Shown piece by piece: positions 20,613-27,617 of a DNA stretch of 64,000 nt; position 1 is the stretch's first letter, and each line of letters opens with the position of its first letter. The DNA is from Guyparkeria hydrothermalis. Its GTDB lineage: Bacteria; Pseudomonadota; Gammaproteobacteria; Halothiobacillales; Halothiobacillaceae. The DNA is taken from the NCBI RefSeq assembly GCF_023555385.1, contig NZ_JAJSED010000001.1, forward strand, positions 2,214,311-2,278,310, in the 5' to 3' direction. The translations under genes were made by a program, and so were the position numbers. Below the pieces are notes generated by a model, which did no database searches, was not told the origin of the DNA, and saw only the letters and a program-made list of their open reading frames with translations.

Positions 20613-21725
20613 ATGAGTTTTAGTCCCATTGACGAGATCCTCGACGACCTGCGGGCCGGGCGCATGGTCATCATCGTCGATGACGAGGACCGCGAAAACG
20701 AGGGCGATCTGGTCATGCTCGCCGAGCAGACGCGCGCCGAGGACATCAATTTCATGGCGCGCTACGGCCGCGGCCTGATCTGTCTGACGTTGAGCCAAGA
20801 GCGCTGCGAGCAGCTCGAGCTGCCGCTGATGGTTAGCCGTACCCGCGAGGCATTCCAGACCGCGTTCACGGTCTCGATCGAGGCCGCGCGCGGCGTGACC
20901 ACCGGCATCTCGGCTGCCGACCGGGCCTGCACCATCCGCACCGCGGTGGCGCCCGAGGCCAAGCCGGCCGACCTGGTCCAGCCGGGGCACGTCTTCCCGC
21001 TGATGGCGCGTCCAGGCGGTGTGCTGGCGCGCGCCGGGCACACCGAGGCGGGCGTGGACCTCGCCCGACTGGCCGAGGCGCGCGAGCCGGCGGCGGTGAT
21101 CGTCGAGATCCTCAACGAGGACGGCTCCATGGCCCGCCGTCCGGACCTGGAGCAGTTCGCCGCCGAGCACGACATCAAGATCGGCTCGATCGAAGACCTG
21201 ATCCGCTACCGCATGCGTCACGAGCGTTCGGTCGAGCACCAGTTCGCCACCGAGATCGACACGCGCCACGGCCGGTTCACGCTGCATGCGTACAAGGATT
21301 TCACCAGCGGCCAGTTGCAGTTTGCGGCCGTGCGCGGCACGCCGGACGCCGAGACGCCGACGCCGGTGCGGGTGCACGTGCATCACTCGGTCTGCGACCT
21401 ATTCGAGCCGCAGGGGCGCGATTGCGGCTGGCCGTTCTCCGACGTGCTCTCGCGCCTGGCGGGCATGGAGACCGGCGTCGCGGTAGTGCTGCGTTCGACG
21501 CCCAACGAGGACGAGCTGCTGCGCCAGTTGCAGGGCTGGGACAAGCCGTCTGCCGAGCCAGTCGGCGGCGAGGTCGAAGAGCTGCGAAACTACGGGGTGG
21601 GCGCGCAGATCCTCAAGGATCTGGGCGTTCGCCAGATGCGCGTGATGAGCGCGCCCAAGCGTTTCCACGCCCTGGCCGGTTTCGGTCTGGAAGTGGTCGA
21701 CTACATTCACGACGAGGCGGACTGA
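20613..21725 (+). CDS. ribBA: 3,4-dihydroxy-2-butanone-4-phosphate synthase with degenerate GTP cyclohydrolase II domain
   Basis: The N-terminal domain (about residues 1-205) has the DHBP synthase motifs [12 protein letters not shown] and [12 protein letters not shown] and should supply the four-carbon unit for lumazine. The C-terminal domain resembles GTP cyclohydrolase II but has lost its key features: the zinc site is reduced to [14 protein letters not shown] with one cysteine missing, and the RQEGRGIGL-like catalytic motif is absent, although [15 protein letters not shown] remains. It therefore probably acts only as RibB, with a separate RibA elsewhere. The start at 20613 is preferred over the ATG at 20592 because of length and a GAGAG site. 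Confidence 0.93.
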   Translation: MSFSPIDEILDDLRAGRMVIIVDDEDRENEGDLVMLAEQTRAEDINFMARYGRGLICLTLSQERCEQLELPLMVSRTREAFQTAFTVSIEAARGVTTGISAADRACTIRTAVAPEAKPADLVQPGHVFPLMARPGGVLARAGHTEAGVDLARLAEAREPAAVIVEILNEDGSMARRPDLEQFAAEHDIKIGSIEDLIRYRMRHERSVEHQFATEIDTRHGRFTLHAYKDFTSGQLQFAAVRGTPDAETPTPVRVHVHHSVCDLFEPQGRDCGWPFSDVLSRLAGMETGVAVVLRSTPNEDELLRQLQGWDKPSAEPVGGEVEELRNYGVGAQILKDLGVRQMRVMSAPKRFHALAGFGLEVVDYIHDEAD

Positions 21726-21749
21726 CCGCCGCAGACGGGACAGACAGGC

Positions 21750-22232
21750 ATGAACGAGCTTCAGGTGATCGAGGGCGGGCTGACGGCCCGGGCAGGACGT
21801 TACGCGATCGTGGCGACACGCTGGAACGCCCAGGTGGTCGACCGGCTGCGTGACGGCGCGATCGACACGCTGCGTCGTCACGGCGTGGATCCCGCGCAGA
21901 TCACGGTAGTGATGGCGCCGGGCTCCTTCGAACTGCCGCTGGTCGCCCAACGGGTCGCGGCGAGCGAGAAGTTCGACGCCATCATCTGTCTCGGCGCAGT
22001 CATCCGTGGCGCGACGCCGCACTTCGATTACGTTGCCGGGGAAGCCGCCAAGGGCATTGCCGGCGTGGCCACCGACTTCGACATGCCGGTCATCTTCGGC
22101 GTGCTGACCACCGACACGGTCGACCAGGCGATGGAGCGCGCCGGCAGCAAGGCCGGCAACAAGGGCGCGGAAGCCGCCGCCACCGCCATCGAGATGGTCA
22201 ACCTCCTCGACCAGATCGACCAGATTGCCTAA
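21750..22232 (+). CDS. ribH: 6,7-dimethyl-8-ribityllumazine synthase
   Basis: It condenses the DHBP unit with the ribityl pyrimidine; the family forms pentamers or 60-mer shells. The 160-residue sequence shows [36 protein letters not shown] and [12 protein letters not shown], all conserved active-site stretches. It follows ribBA by 24 bp and is followed by nusB after 6 bp. Confidence 0.97.
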   Translation: MNELQVIEGGLTARAGRYAIVATRWNAQVVDRLRDGAIDTLRRHGVDPAQITVVMAPGSFELPLVAQRVAASEKFDAIICLGAVIRGATPHFDYVAGEAAKGIAGVATDFDMPVIFGVLTTDTVDQAMERAGSKAGNKGAEAAATAIEMVNLLDQIDQIA

Positions 22233-22238
22233 ACGCTC

Positions 22239-22763
22239 ATGATCAAGCAGTTTCCCCAGGACGAGCCCTCACGCCACGATGGTGCCGACGACGCCGGATC
22301 CGACAAGGTCGCGCCCGCCGGCAAGAAATCGCCGGCGCGCAAGCAGCGTCGCTGGGCTCGCGAGCGTGCCGCCCAGGGGCTCTACCAGCAACTGATGAAC
22401 CCGGTCCCGGTCGACCAGCTCGAGGCGCAGTTCATGGAGGACGCCTTCATGCTGCGCATCGATCTCGAGCTGTTCCGCCGCATCCTGCGTGGTGTCGAGC
22501 AGCACGCCGCGGAACTGGACGCGGCGATCGAGCCGCATCTGGATCGCCCGGTGCGCGAGCTCGACCCGATCGAGCACGCCATCCTGCGACTGGGTGCCTT
22601 CGAGCTGACGCACATGATTGAAACCCCGCGTGCGATCGTCATCAACGAGGCAGTCGAGTTGGCCAAGCGTTTCGGTGCCACCGACGGCCATCGCTACGTC
22701 AACGGCGTGCTCGACCGGCTCGCCGACCGGGTCCGGCCGGCCGAGCCGCGCCGCGGGTCCTGA
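22239..22763 (+). CDS. nusB: Transcription antitermination protein NusB
   Basis: This rRNA antitermination factor works with NusE (S10) on boxA RNA. The all-helical domain with RWARERAAQGLYQ and LGAFELTHMIETPRAIVINEAVELAKRFG pieces is clear. At 174 residues it is about 30 longer than E. coli NusB, because of a polar, Lys/Pro-rich N-terminal tail. The ribH-nusB-thiL order is the classical one. Confidence 0.95.
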   Translation: MIKQFPQDEPSRHDGADDAGSDKVAPAGKKSPARKQRRWARERAAQGLYQQLMNPVPVDQLEAQFMEDAFMLRIDLELFRRILRGVEQHAAELDAAIEPHLDRPVRELDPIEHAILRLGAFELTHMIETPRAIVINEAVELAKRFGATDGHRYVNGVLDRLADRVRPAEPRRGS

Positions 22764-22784
22764 TCCCGCAGCGGACGACGAGGC

Positions 22785-23765
22785 ATGGCAGCGGGGCCCG
22801 ACGAGTTCGACCTGATCCGTCGCCACTTCGACTGGCCCCCCGTTCGTTCGGAGGTGGCACTCGGCGTCGGCGACGACGCCGCACTGATTCACCCGCCTGC
22901 CGGCCAGCAACTGGCCATCGGCACCGACATGCTGATCGCCGGGCGCCACTTTCCCGAAGCCACCCCTCCCGAGGCCGTCGCCCACAAGGCGCTGGCGGTG
23001 AACCTCTCCGATCTGGCCGCGATGGGCGCCGCGCCACTGGCCTTCACCTTGTCGTTGGGCCTGCCGGCCACCGACGAGACGTGGTTGATGCGGTTTTCTT
23101 CTGGATTGCGCGAGGCAGCCGACCGCTGGGGTTGCGATCTCGTCGGCGGGGATACCATCGGCGCCCCGCGGACCACCCTCTCGATCACCGCCTTCGGCAT
23201 GGTGCCGCCGGAAACGGCTATCCGCCGGGGTGGGGCGCGTGTCGGGGATCTCATCGCGGTCACCGGCACGATCGGTGACGCAGCGTTGGGGCTCGCGTTG
23301 GCACTGGGGCAGACGGAGTCGCCCTCGACCCTTGCCGAGACCGACGCCGACTACCTCCGCGACCGGCTGGACCGACCGGAGCCACGGCTGTCCGCGGGGC
23401 AGGCCCTGCGCGGTCACGCGACTGCCGGGCTGGATATCTCCGACGGGCTGCTGCAGGACCTCGGGCACATGCTGACTGCCAGCGGGCTGTCCGCTGAGAT
23501 CGATCTGGATGCGATCCCGCTGTCGGGGGCGGCGCGGCGCTGGCTCGAGGAGCGCCCGGCCGACATCGAGCGGTTGATCGCCGGGGGTGATGACTACGAA
23601 CTGGTGGTGGCCCTGCCTCCGGCTATCGAGCTTGATCCGGCGTGGGGGCTGACCGTCATCGGCCGGCTTACGGACGAATGGTCGGACGGCGAGATCCGGG
23701 AGCGTGCCGGCCGGCCCCTGCCCGGTCAACGGGGCTACAACCATTTCCGGGGATCGCAAGCATGA
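22785..23765 (+). CDS. thiL: Thiamine-monophosphate kinase
   Basis: It phosphorylates thiamine monophosphate to the active cofactor thiamine diphosphate. The 326-residue sequence has the conserved GVGDDAAL near the start, TDMLIAGRHFP, HKALAVNLSDLAAMGA, GGDTIGAPRT and GLDISDGLLQDLGH. Its TGA overlaps the pgpA ATG (ATGA), so the two are translationally coupled. Confidence 0.97.
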   Translation: MAAGPDEFDLIRRHFDWPPVRSEVALGVGDDAALIHPPAGQQLAIGTDMLIAGRHFPEATPPEAVAHKALAVNLSDLAAMGAAPLAFTLSLGLPATDETWLMRFSSGLREAADRWGCDLVGGDTIGAPRTTLSITAFGMVPPETAIRRGGARVGDLIAVTGTIGDAALGLALALGQTESPSTLAETDADYLRDRLDRPEPRLSAGQALRGHATAGLDISDGLLQDLGHMLTASGLSAEIDLDAIPLSGAARRWLEERPADIERLIAGGDDYELVVALPPAIELDPAWGLTVIGRLTDEWSDGEIRERAGRPLPGQRGYNHFRGSQA

Positions 23766-24283
23766 ACGCAGGGAAGTCCGCACCACGCGTCCGGGTCGCC
23801 GACCTCGGTCGCAGCCCGGTGATGTGGTTGGCCTTCGGTCTGGGTACGGGGCTGTCGCCGAAAGCGCCGGGCACGGTTGGCACCTTGCCCGGCATCCTGC
23901 TGGGGTGGCTGCTGGTGCACGTGGCTGCGCCGTGGGGCCAGGCCGCCACCGTCGGCTTGCTACTGGCGGCGACCGCAGTGCTGTCGCTGGTCGGGGTCTA
24001 TCTCTGCGACGAGGCGAGCCGACGCCTGGGCGTGCATGACCACGGCGGCATTGTCTTCGATGAAATTGTCGGGGTGTTGCCGGTATTCGTCGTGCTCCCC
24101 GAGACGTGGTGGCAGCTGGTGCTGATCTTCGTCTGGTTCCGGGTGTTCGACGTGATCAAGCCCTGGCCGATCAACTGGCTCGACCGGCGGGTCGGCGGCG
24201 GTCTAGGGATCATGGTCGACGACCTGCTGGCAGGGGGCTACGCCCTGCTGGCCACCTGGGCGACTTTGTTGGTAGCGGGCTGA
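23762..24283 (+). CDS. pgpA: Phosphatidylglycerophosphatase A
   Basis: It dephosphorylates phosphatidylglycerophosphate to phosphatidylglycerol at the inner membrane. The 173-residue protein has GTGLSPKAPGTVGTLPG and the metal-binding region DHGGIVFDEIVG, with several hydrophobic helices and the conserved C-terminal MVDDLLAG. The ATG at 23762 overlaps the thiL stop. It is the last gene of the glyA-pgpA run and ends only 4 bp from the convergent moaB. Confidence 0.95.
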   Translation: MNAGKSAPRVRVADLGRSPVMWLAFGLGTGLSPKAPGTVGTLPGILLGWLLVHVAAPWGQAATVGLLLAATAVLSLVGVYLCDEASRRLGVHDHGGIVFDEIVGVLPVFVVLPETWWQLVLIFVWFRVFDVIKPWPINWLDRRVGGGLGIMVDDLLAGGYALLATWATLLVAG

Positions 24284-24287
24284 GTGC

Positions 24288-24812
24288 CTAGCGCTCGTTG
24301 AGGCGCGGCATCAGCTCGACCAGGTTGCAGGGGCGCTTGCGGTAGTCGAGCTGGCTTTCGATCAGCATGTCCCAGGCATCGGTGCAGGCGCCGGTCGAGC
24401 CGGGCAGGACGAACAGGTAGGTGCGGTTGGCCACCCCGGCGGTGGCGCGCGACTGCAGGGTCGAGCTGCCGATGGTCTGGAAGGACAGGGAGCGAAACAT
24501 CTCGCCGAAGCCGTCGATGGTCTTGTCGAACAGCACGGAGACCGCCTCGGGCGTGCCGTCACGGCCGGTCAGTCCCGTGCCGCCGGTGGTGATCACCACG
24601 TCGCAGTCGCTCGTCGCGATCCAGCGCGAGACGGTGGCGCGGATCGCATAGATGTCGTCGGGGAGGAGTTCGCGCTCGAACAGGTAGTGGCCAGCGCCTT
24701 CGAGGCGCTCCACCAGCCGGTCGCCGGAGCGGTCTTCGGCGAGGCTGCGGCTGTCCGAGACGGTCAGTACGGCGATGTTCAGGGGCTTGAAGGGGCGTTC
24801 TTCGGTCATCAT
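24288..24812 (-). CDS. moaB: Molybdopterin adenylyltransferase family protein MoaB
   Basis: It belongs to the MoaB/Mog family that binds molybdopterin for cofactor synthesis. At 174 residues it has the family motif VVITTGGTGLTGRDGTPEA and an N-terminal LNIAVLTVSDSR strand. The ATG at 24812 follows a GGAGGGAC ribosome site and overlaps the stop codon of the DUF3565 gene (ATGA). It is the last gene of the leftward DUF3579-rimO-DUF3565-moaB group. Confidence 0.94.
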   Translation of the reverse strand: MMTEERPFKPLNIAVLTVSDSRSLAEDRSGDRLVERLEGAGHYLFERELLPDDIYAIRATVSRWIATSDCDVVITTGGTGLTGRDGTPEAVSVLFDKTIDGFGEMFRSLSFQTIGSSTLQSRATAGVANRTYLFVLPGSTGACTDAWDMLIESQLDYRKRPCNLVELMPRLNER

Positions 24813-25063
24813 CGGTGTCCCTCCGGGAACGACAGATACGGCATCGGATCGGCTTCGGCCCCCTCCGCGCACTTGCGGCAGGCAAGCGGGCTTCCCAGCA
24901 TCGAAATGCGGCCGAGGCTGTGTTCCACCCAGGGGCGATTGATCCAGGGCGGATTGTGACGCGTGTGCTGATTGTGGCCGCATTCGAGGCGCGCAAACCA
25001 GTGCCCCTCGGCGTCGCGGTGAAAGGAGCGGATGGCCCGTAACGGTGCCTCGGCCCGGACCAT
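24809..25063 (-). CDS. DUF3565 family protein
   Basis: This 84-residue protein contains the family core GHWFARLECGHNQHTRHNPPW followed by RPWV. A Cys/His pair (CGH) and a later CRKC pair suggest a small zinc-binding fold. The function is unknown. The start ATG at 25061-25063 overlaps the rimO stop (TGATG), and its own stop overlaps the moaB start, so three genes are chained by overlapping codons. The frame is open further upstream over rimO, but that extension is only the rimO shadow. Confidence 0.85.
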   Translation of the reverse strand: MVRAEAPLRAIRSFHRDAEGHWFARLECGHNQHTRHNPPWINRPWVEHSLGRISMLGSPLACRKCAEGAEADPMPYLSFPEGHR

Positions 25064-26448
25064 CAGGGGACGGGGACGCCCCACAGGTCGTGCTCGTCCG
25101 CTTCGACGATTTCCACCTCGACGAAGTCGCCCGGGGCCACGTCGGTCACCTCGGGCAGGTAGACCACACCATCGATCTCGGGGGCATCGGCCATGCTGCG
25201 CGCCACGGCGCCGGACTCGTCCACCGCGTCCACCAGCACCGGCATGCGCTGGCCGACCTTCCTTGCCAGCTTGGCCGCGCTGATGGCTGCCTGCTTTTCC
25301 ATGAAACGCGCCAGGCGCTCTTGCTTGACCTCTTCCGGCACCGGCTCGGGCAGGTCGTTGGCCGTCGCGCCCTCCACGGGCGAGTAGGCAAACGCCCCGA
25401 CGCGATCGAGCTGCGCTTCGTCGAGGAAGTCGAGCAGCTCCTGGAAGTCGTCCTCGGTCTCGCCGGGGAAGCCGACGATGAATGTCGAGCGGATCGTGAT
25501 TTCCGGACAGATTTCCCGCCACTTGGCGATTCGCTTGAGAACGTTCTCGCTCGAGGCCGGGCGCTTCATCAGCTTGAGGATGCGGTGGCTGGCGTGCTGG
25601 AACGGGATGTCGAGGTAGGGCAGCACCAGTCCCTCGGCCATCAACTCAACGGCGTCGTCGACGTGCGGGTAGGGGTAGACGTAGTGCAGTCGGATCCAGG
25701 CGTCCAGCGAACCCAGCGCGGCGGCCAGTTCACGGAAGCGGGTCTTCAGCGGCCGCCCACCCCAGAAATCGAGCTTGTAGCGGGTATCGACGCCGTAGGC
25801 GCTGGTGTCCTGCGAGACCACCAGCAGCTCGCGCACGCCGGCATTGACGAGGTTTTCCGCCTCGGTCATGACCTCGCCGATCGGCCGGCTGGCAAGATCG
25901 CCGCGCAGGCTGGGAATGATGCAGAAGCTGCAGCGATGATTGCAGCCTTCGGAAATCTTGAGGTAGGCGTAGTGGCGCGGAGTCAGCTTGACGCCAACGG
26001 CCTCGTCCAGCGTCGGCATGCCGTCCTCGCTCGCGTCCTTGGCGGTTGCCTGGCTGCCCGGCTCGGGCATGACGTCGACGAACGGGTCGAATCGCGGCGG
26101 CAGGTGCTGGTGAACGGCTTCCATCACCTCCTGATAGGCCTGCGGGCCGGTGACGGCCAGCACGCTGGGATGCGTCTCGCGCACCAGATCGCCCTCGTCG
26201 CGGCCACCCAGGCAACCGGTGACGATGACGCGCCCGTTCTCGTCCAGCGCCTCGCCGATGGTGTCGAGCGATTCCTGCACCGCCGAGTCGATAAAGCCGC
26301 AGGTGTTCACGATCACGAGCTCCGCGCCTTCGTAGCTGTCGGAGAGGGCATAGCCCTCGGCGCGCAGCTGGGTGAGGATCCGTTCGGAGTCGACCAACGC
26401 CTTGGGGCATCCGAGAGAAATAAACCCTACTTGTGGCTGCATAGACAT
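25063..26448 (-). CDS. rimO: Ribosomal protein S12 methylthiotransferase RimO (with replaced 5' end)
   Basis: This radical-SAM enzyme adds a methylthio group to Asp89 of ribosomal protein S12. The 461-residue protein is complete: N-terminal cluster cysteines Cys14, Cys50 and Cys79, radical-SAM cysteines Cys169, Cys173 and Cys176 (in CNHRCSFC), and a C-terminal TRAM domain. The first 13 codons or so are AT-richer than the rest and duplicate the residues [10 protein letters not shown] that also occur in a remnant upstream, showing that the start has been exchanged. The new ATG overlaps the stop of the remnant (TAATG) and has AGGGA 6 bases upstream. Confidence 0.96.
   Translation of the reverse strand: MSMQPQVGFISLGCPKALVDSERILTQLRAEGYALSDSYEGAELVIVNTCGFIDSAVQESLDTIGEALDENGRVIVTGCLGGRDEGDLVRETHPSVLAVTGPQAYQEVMEAVHQHLPPRFDPFVDVMPEPGSQATAKDASEDGMPTLDEAVGVKLTPRHYAYLKISEGCNHRCSFCIIPSLRGDLASRPIGEVMTEAENLVNAGVRELLVVSQDTSAYGVDTRYKLDFWGGRPLKTRFRELAAALGSLDAWIRLHYVYPYPHVDDAVELMAEGLVLPYLDIPFQHASHRILKLMKRPASSENVLKRIAKWREICPEITIRSTFIVGFPGETEDDFQELLDFLDEAQLDRVGAFAYSPVEGATANDLPEPVPEEVKQERLARFMEKQAAISAAKLARKVGQRMPVLVDAVDESGAVARSMADAPEIDGVVYLPEVTDVAPGDFVEVEIVEADEHDLWGVPVP
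26399..26409 (-). repeat. Direct repeat copy 1 inside rimO (possible att core)
   Basis: The 11-mer TGCCCCAAGGC (minus strand) encodes CPKA codons 14-17 of the present rimO. It is identical to 26482-26492 in the displaced native start, 83 bp away, while the codons before it differ. Confidence 0.8.
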
Positions 26449-26481
26449 TAGTTATCCCTAGAGCCGAGTTTATTTTCTGTG
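26410..26481 (-). mobile_element. 72-bp AT-rich insert carrying a replacement rimO start
   Basis: Between the two 11-bp repeats lie 72 bp with 30 G or C bases (42%), clearly lower than the surrounding coding DNA. The insert holds the AGGGA ribosome site, the ATG at 26448 and codons 1-13 of the current rimO, written with codons (GTA GGG TTT ATT TCT) unlike those of the native copy. I read it as the edge of a lost integrative element; no integrase gene is present. Confidence 0.6.
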
Positions 26482-26534
26482 GCCTTGGGGCAGCCCAGGC
26501 TGATGAAGCCGATGCGCGGCGGGTTGTGCGTCAT
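26448..26534 (-). pseudogene. Displaced native 5' end of rimO (28-codon remnant)
   Basis: The ATG at 26534 overlaps the stop of the DUF3579 gene (ATGA). The peptide begins [18 protein letters not shown], the standard RimO N-terminus, then runs into the insert and ends at TAA 26450-26448, which overlaps the new rimO ATG. Removing 83 bp would join this start in frame to the rest of rimO ([12 protein letters not shown]). It may still be translated and pass ribosomes to the new start by reinitiation. Confidence 0.8.
26482..26492 (-). repeat. Direct repeat copy 2 in displaced rimO start (possible att core)
   Basis: This is TGCCCCAAGGC on the minus strand, the same 11-mer as 26399-26409, here preceded by native high-GC codons (ATC AGC CTG GGC). 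Confidence 0.8.
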
Positions 26535-26869
26535 GACTTGGCGGCGTCGGGGGAGACGGGGGCGTTCTCGCCGTTGAACTCCTCGAGGTGGCCGTCGGGA
26601 TACTGGACGTGCACCGTGAGGTTGTTGCGGTCGATGAATTGCATCACCGAGTCGAACATCTGGCGATTCGCGGTCTTCAGTTCGGGCTCGATCACCAGCA
26701 TCTTCTGGCCGTCGAGCAGGACGGGGTGCAGCCGCTGCGAATAGACCAGACGATGCTGGGCAAACGTCGCATCCCAGCTCGAGATGCGATCGATCCAGTC
26801 ACTGGGGCGGAATCGGGCGCCGGCCTTGGTCACTGACTCGACGATGTAGCGTTTCGGCTGGTTGTCCAT
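26531..26869 (-). CDS. DUF3579 family protein
   Basis: A 112-residue soluble protein starting MDNQPKRYIVESVTKAGARFRPSDWIDRI, consistent with DUF3579, a family often found immediately upstream of rimO in beta- and gammaproteobacteria. The function is unknown. The ATG at 26869 is used because the upstream alternative at 26923 is a TTG and adds an unlikely tail. Its stop overlaps the original rimO start, which fixes where rimO used to begin. Confidence 0.8.
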   Translation of the reverse strand: MDNQPKRYIVESVTKAGARFRPSDWIDRISSWDATFAQHRLVYSQRLHPVLLDGQKMLVIEPELKTANRQMFDSVMQFIDRNNLTVHVQYPDGHLEEFNGENAPVSPDAAKS

Positions 26870-26993
26870 GAAGTCGTGGCTTGCTCGGCCTGCACCGAAT
26901 GTGGATGGGTCGATTAGAATCAATCGGCCATTTTACTTCACTTGGCCGCCAAACGCATCCGGCCAGCGATATCAAAACAGGAGGAAAGCCGTG

Positions 26994-27530
26994 ATGGCTG
27001 TGCGCAATGTGACCGGGAGCGGCTTTCGGCTGATCGTGGTTGATACGGGGGGGACTTTCAACAAGCGCTATCGGCCGACCGACGGGAAGCTGGTTGTCGA
27101 GAGCGGCAGCCCGGCGGCCCGTGCAATCCTTGAATCGGCGCAAGAGAATCTCGACGTCGAGTGGTTGCAGCCGGTGTGCAAGGACAGCCTCGAGATGACC
27201 GAGAGCGATCGTGAGGAGATCGTGGCCGCGGTGTCTGCGGCGCTCGGGCGTGCACCGCATGCGCCGGTGGTGATCATCCACGGCACGGATACGATGCACC
27301 TCACCGGCGAGGCGCTCTGCGCCGCCTGTCCCGACGAGCGTATCGTCATCACCGGCGCCATGAGGCCGCACGAGATCGATCCGGTCGAGCCGGCATTCAA
27401 TCTCGGGCTGGCGTTCGGCTTCGTTCAGGCCGAGCCGTCTCCCGGGGTATATCTGGCCATGAGCGGCCTGGTCCGTCCCCTAGGGCAGCTGGTGAAGGAT
27501 CGCGCGGCCGGCGTGTTCCGGGGGTGCTGA
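26994..27530 (+). CDS. Short asparaginase-like protein (N-terminal domain only)
   Basis: The 178 residues contain both catalytic threonine motifs of bacterial L-asparaginases, TGGT (residues 18-21) and HGTDT (95-99), and the later ITGAMRP block. The C-terminal domain present in the usual enzymes of about 330 residues is missing; the gene ends cleanly before a terminator, so it is not a frameshift product. Activity as an amidohydrolase is possible but unproven, since the missing domain helps form the dimer active site. The start follows AGGAGG (26979-26984); a GTG 3 bases earlier is possible. Confidence 0.85.
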   Translation: MAVRNVTGSGFRLIVVDTGGTFNKRYRPTDGKLVVESGSPAARAILESAQENLDVEWLQPVCKDSLEMTESDREEIVAAVSAALGRAPHAPVVIIHGTDTMHLTGEALCAACPDERIVITGAMRPHEIDPVEPAFNLGLAFGFVQAEPSPGVYLAMSGLVRPLGQLVKDRAAGVFRGC

Positions 27531-27553
27531 CCCGCAAGGCGAACCACACAAAA

Positions 27554-27579
27554 AAAGCCCCGCCAAGTGGCGGGGCTTT
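27554..27579. terminator. Bidirectional intrinsic terminator
   Basis: An 11-bp stem AAAGCCCCGCC/GGCGGGGCTTT with a 4-base AAGT loop is flanked by an A-run. Read leftward it ends in seven Ts and should stop soxB; read rightward it stops the asparaginase-like gene. Confidence 0.88.
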
Positions 27580-27617
27580 CGCGTTTCAGGCGCCCTCGAT
27601 TGAGAGCGACCGGGTCA

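Noticed and set aside
26451-26461. TAGGGATAAC in the rimO insert resembles the first half of the I-SceI homing-endonuclease site
   Set aside because: Only 10 of 18 positions match and the second half is absent; chance in a short AT-rich stretch is the simpler explanation.
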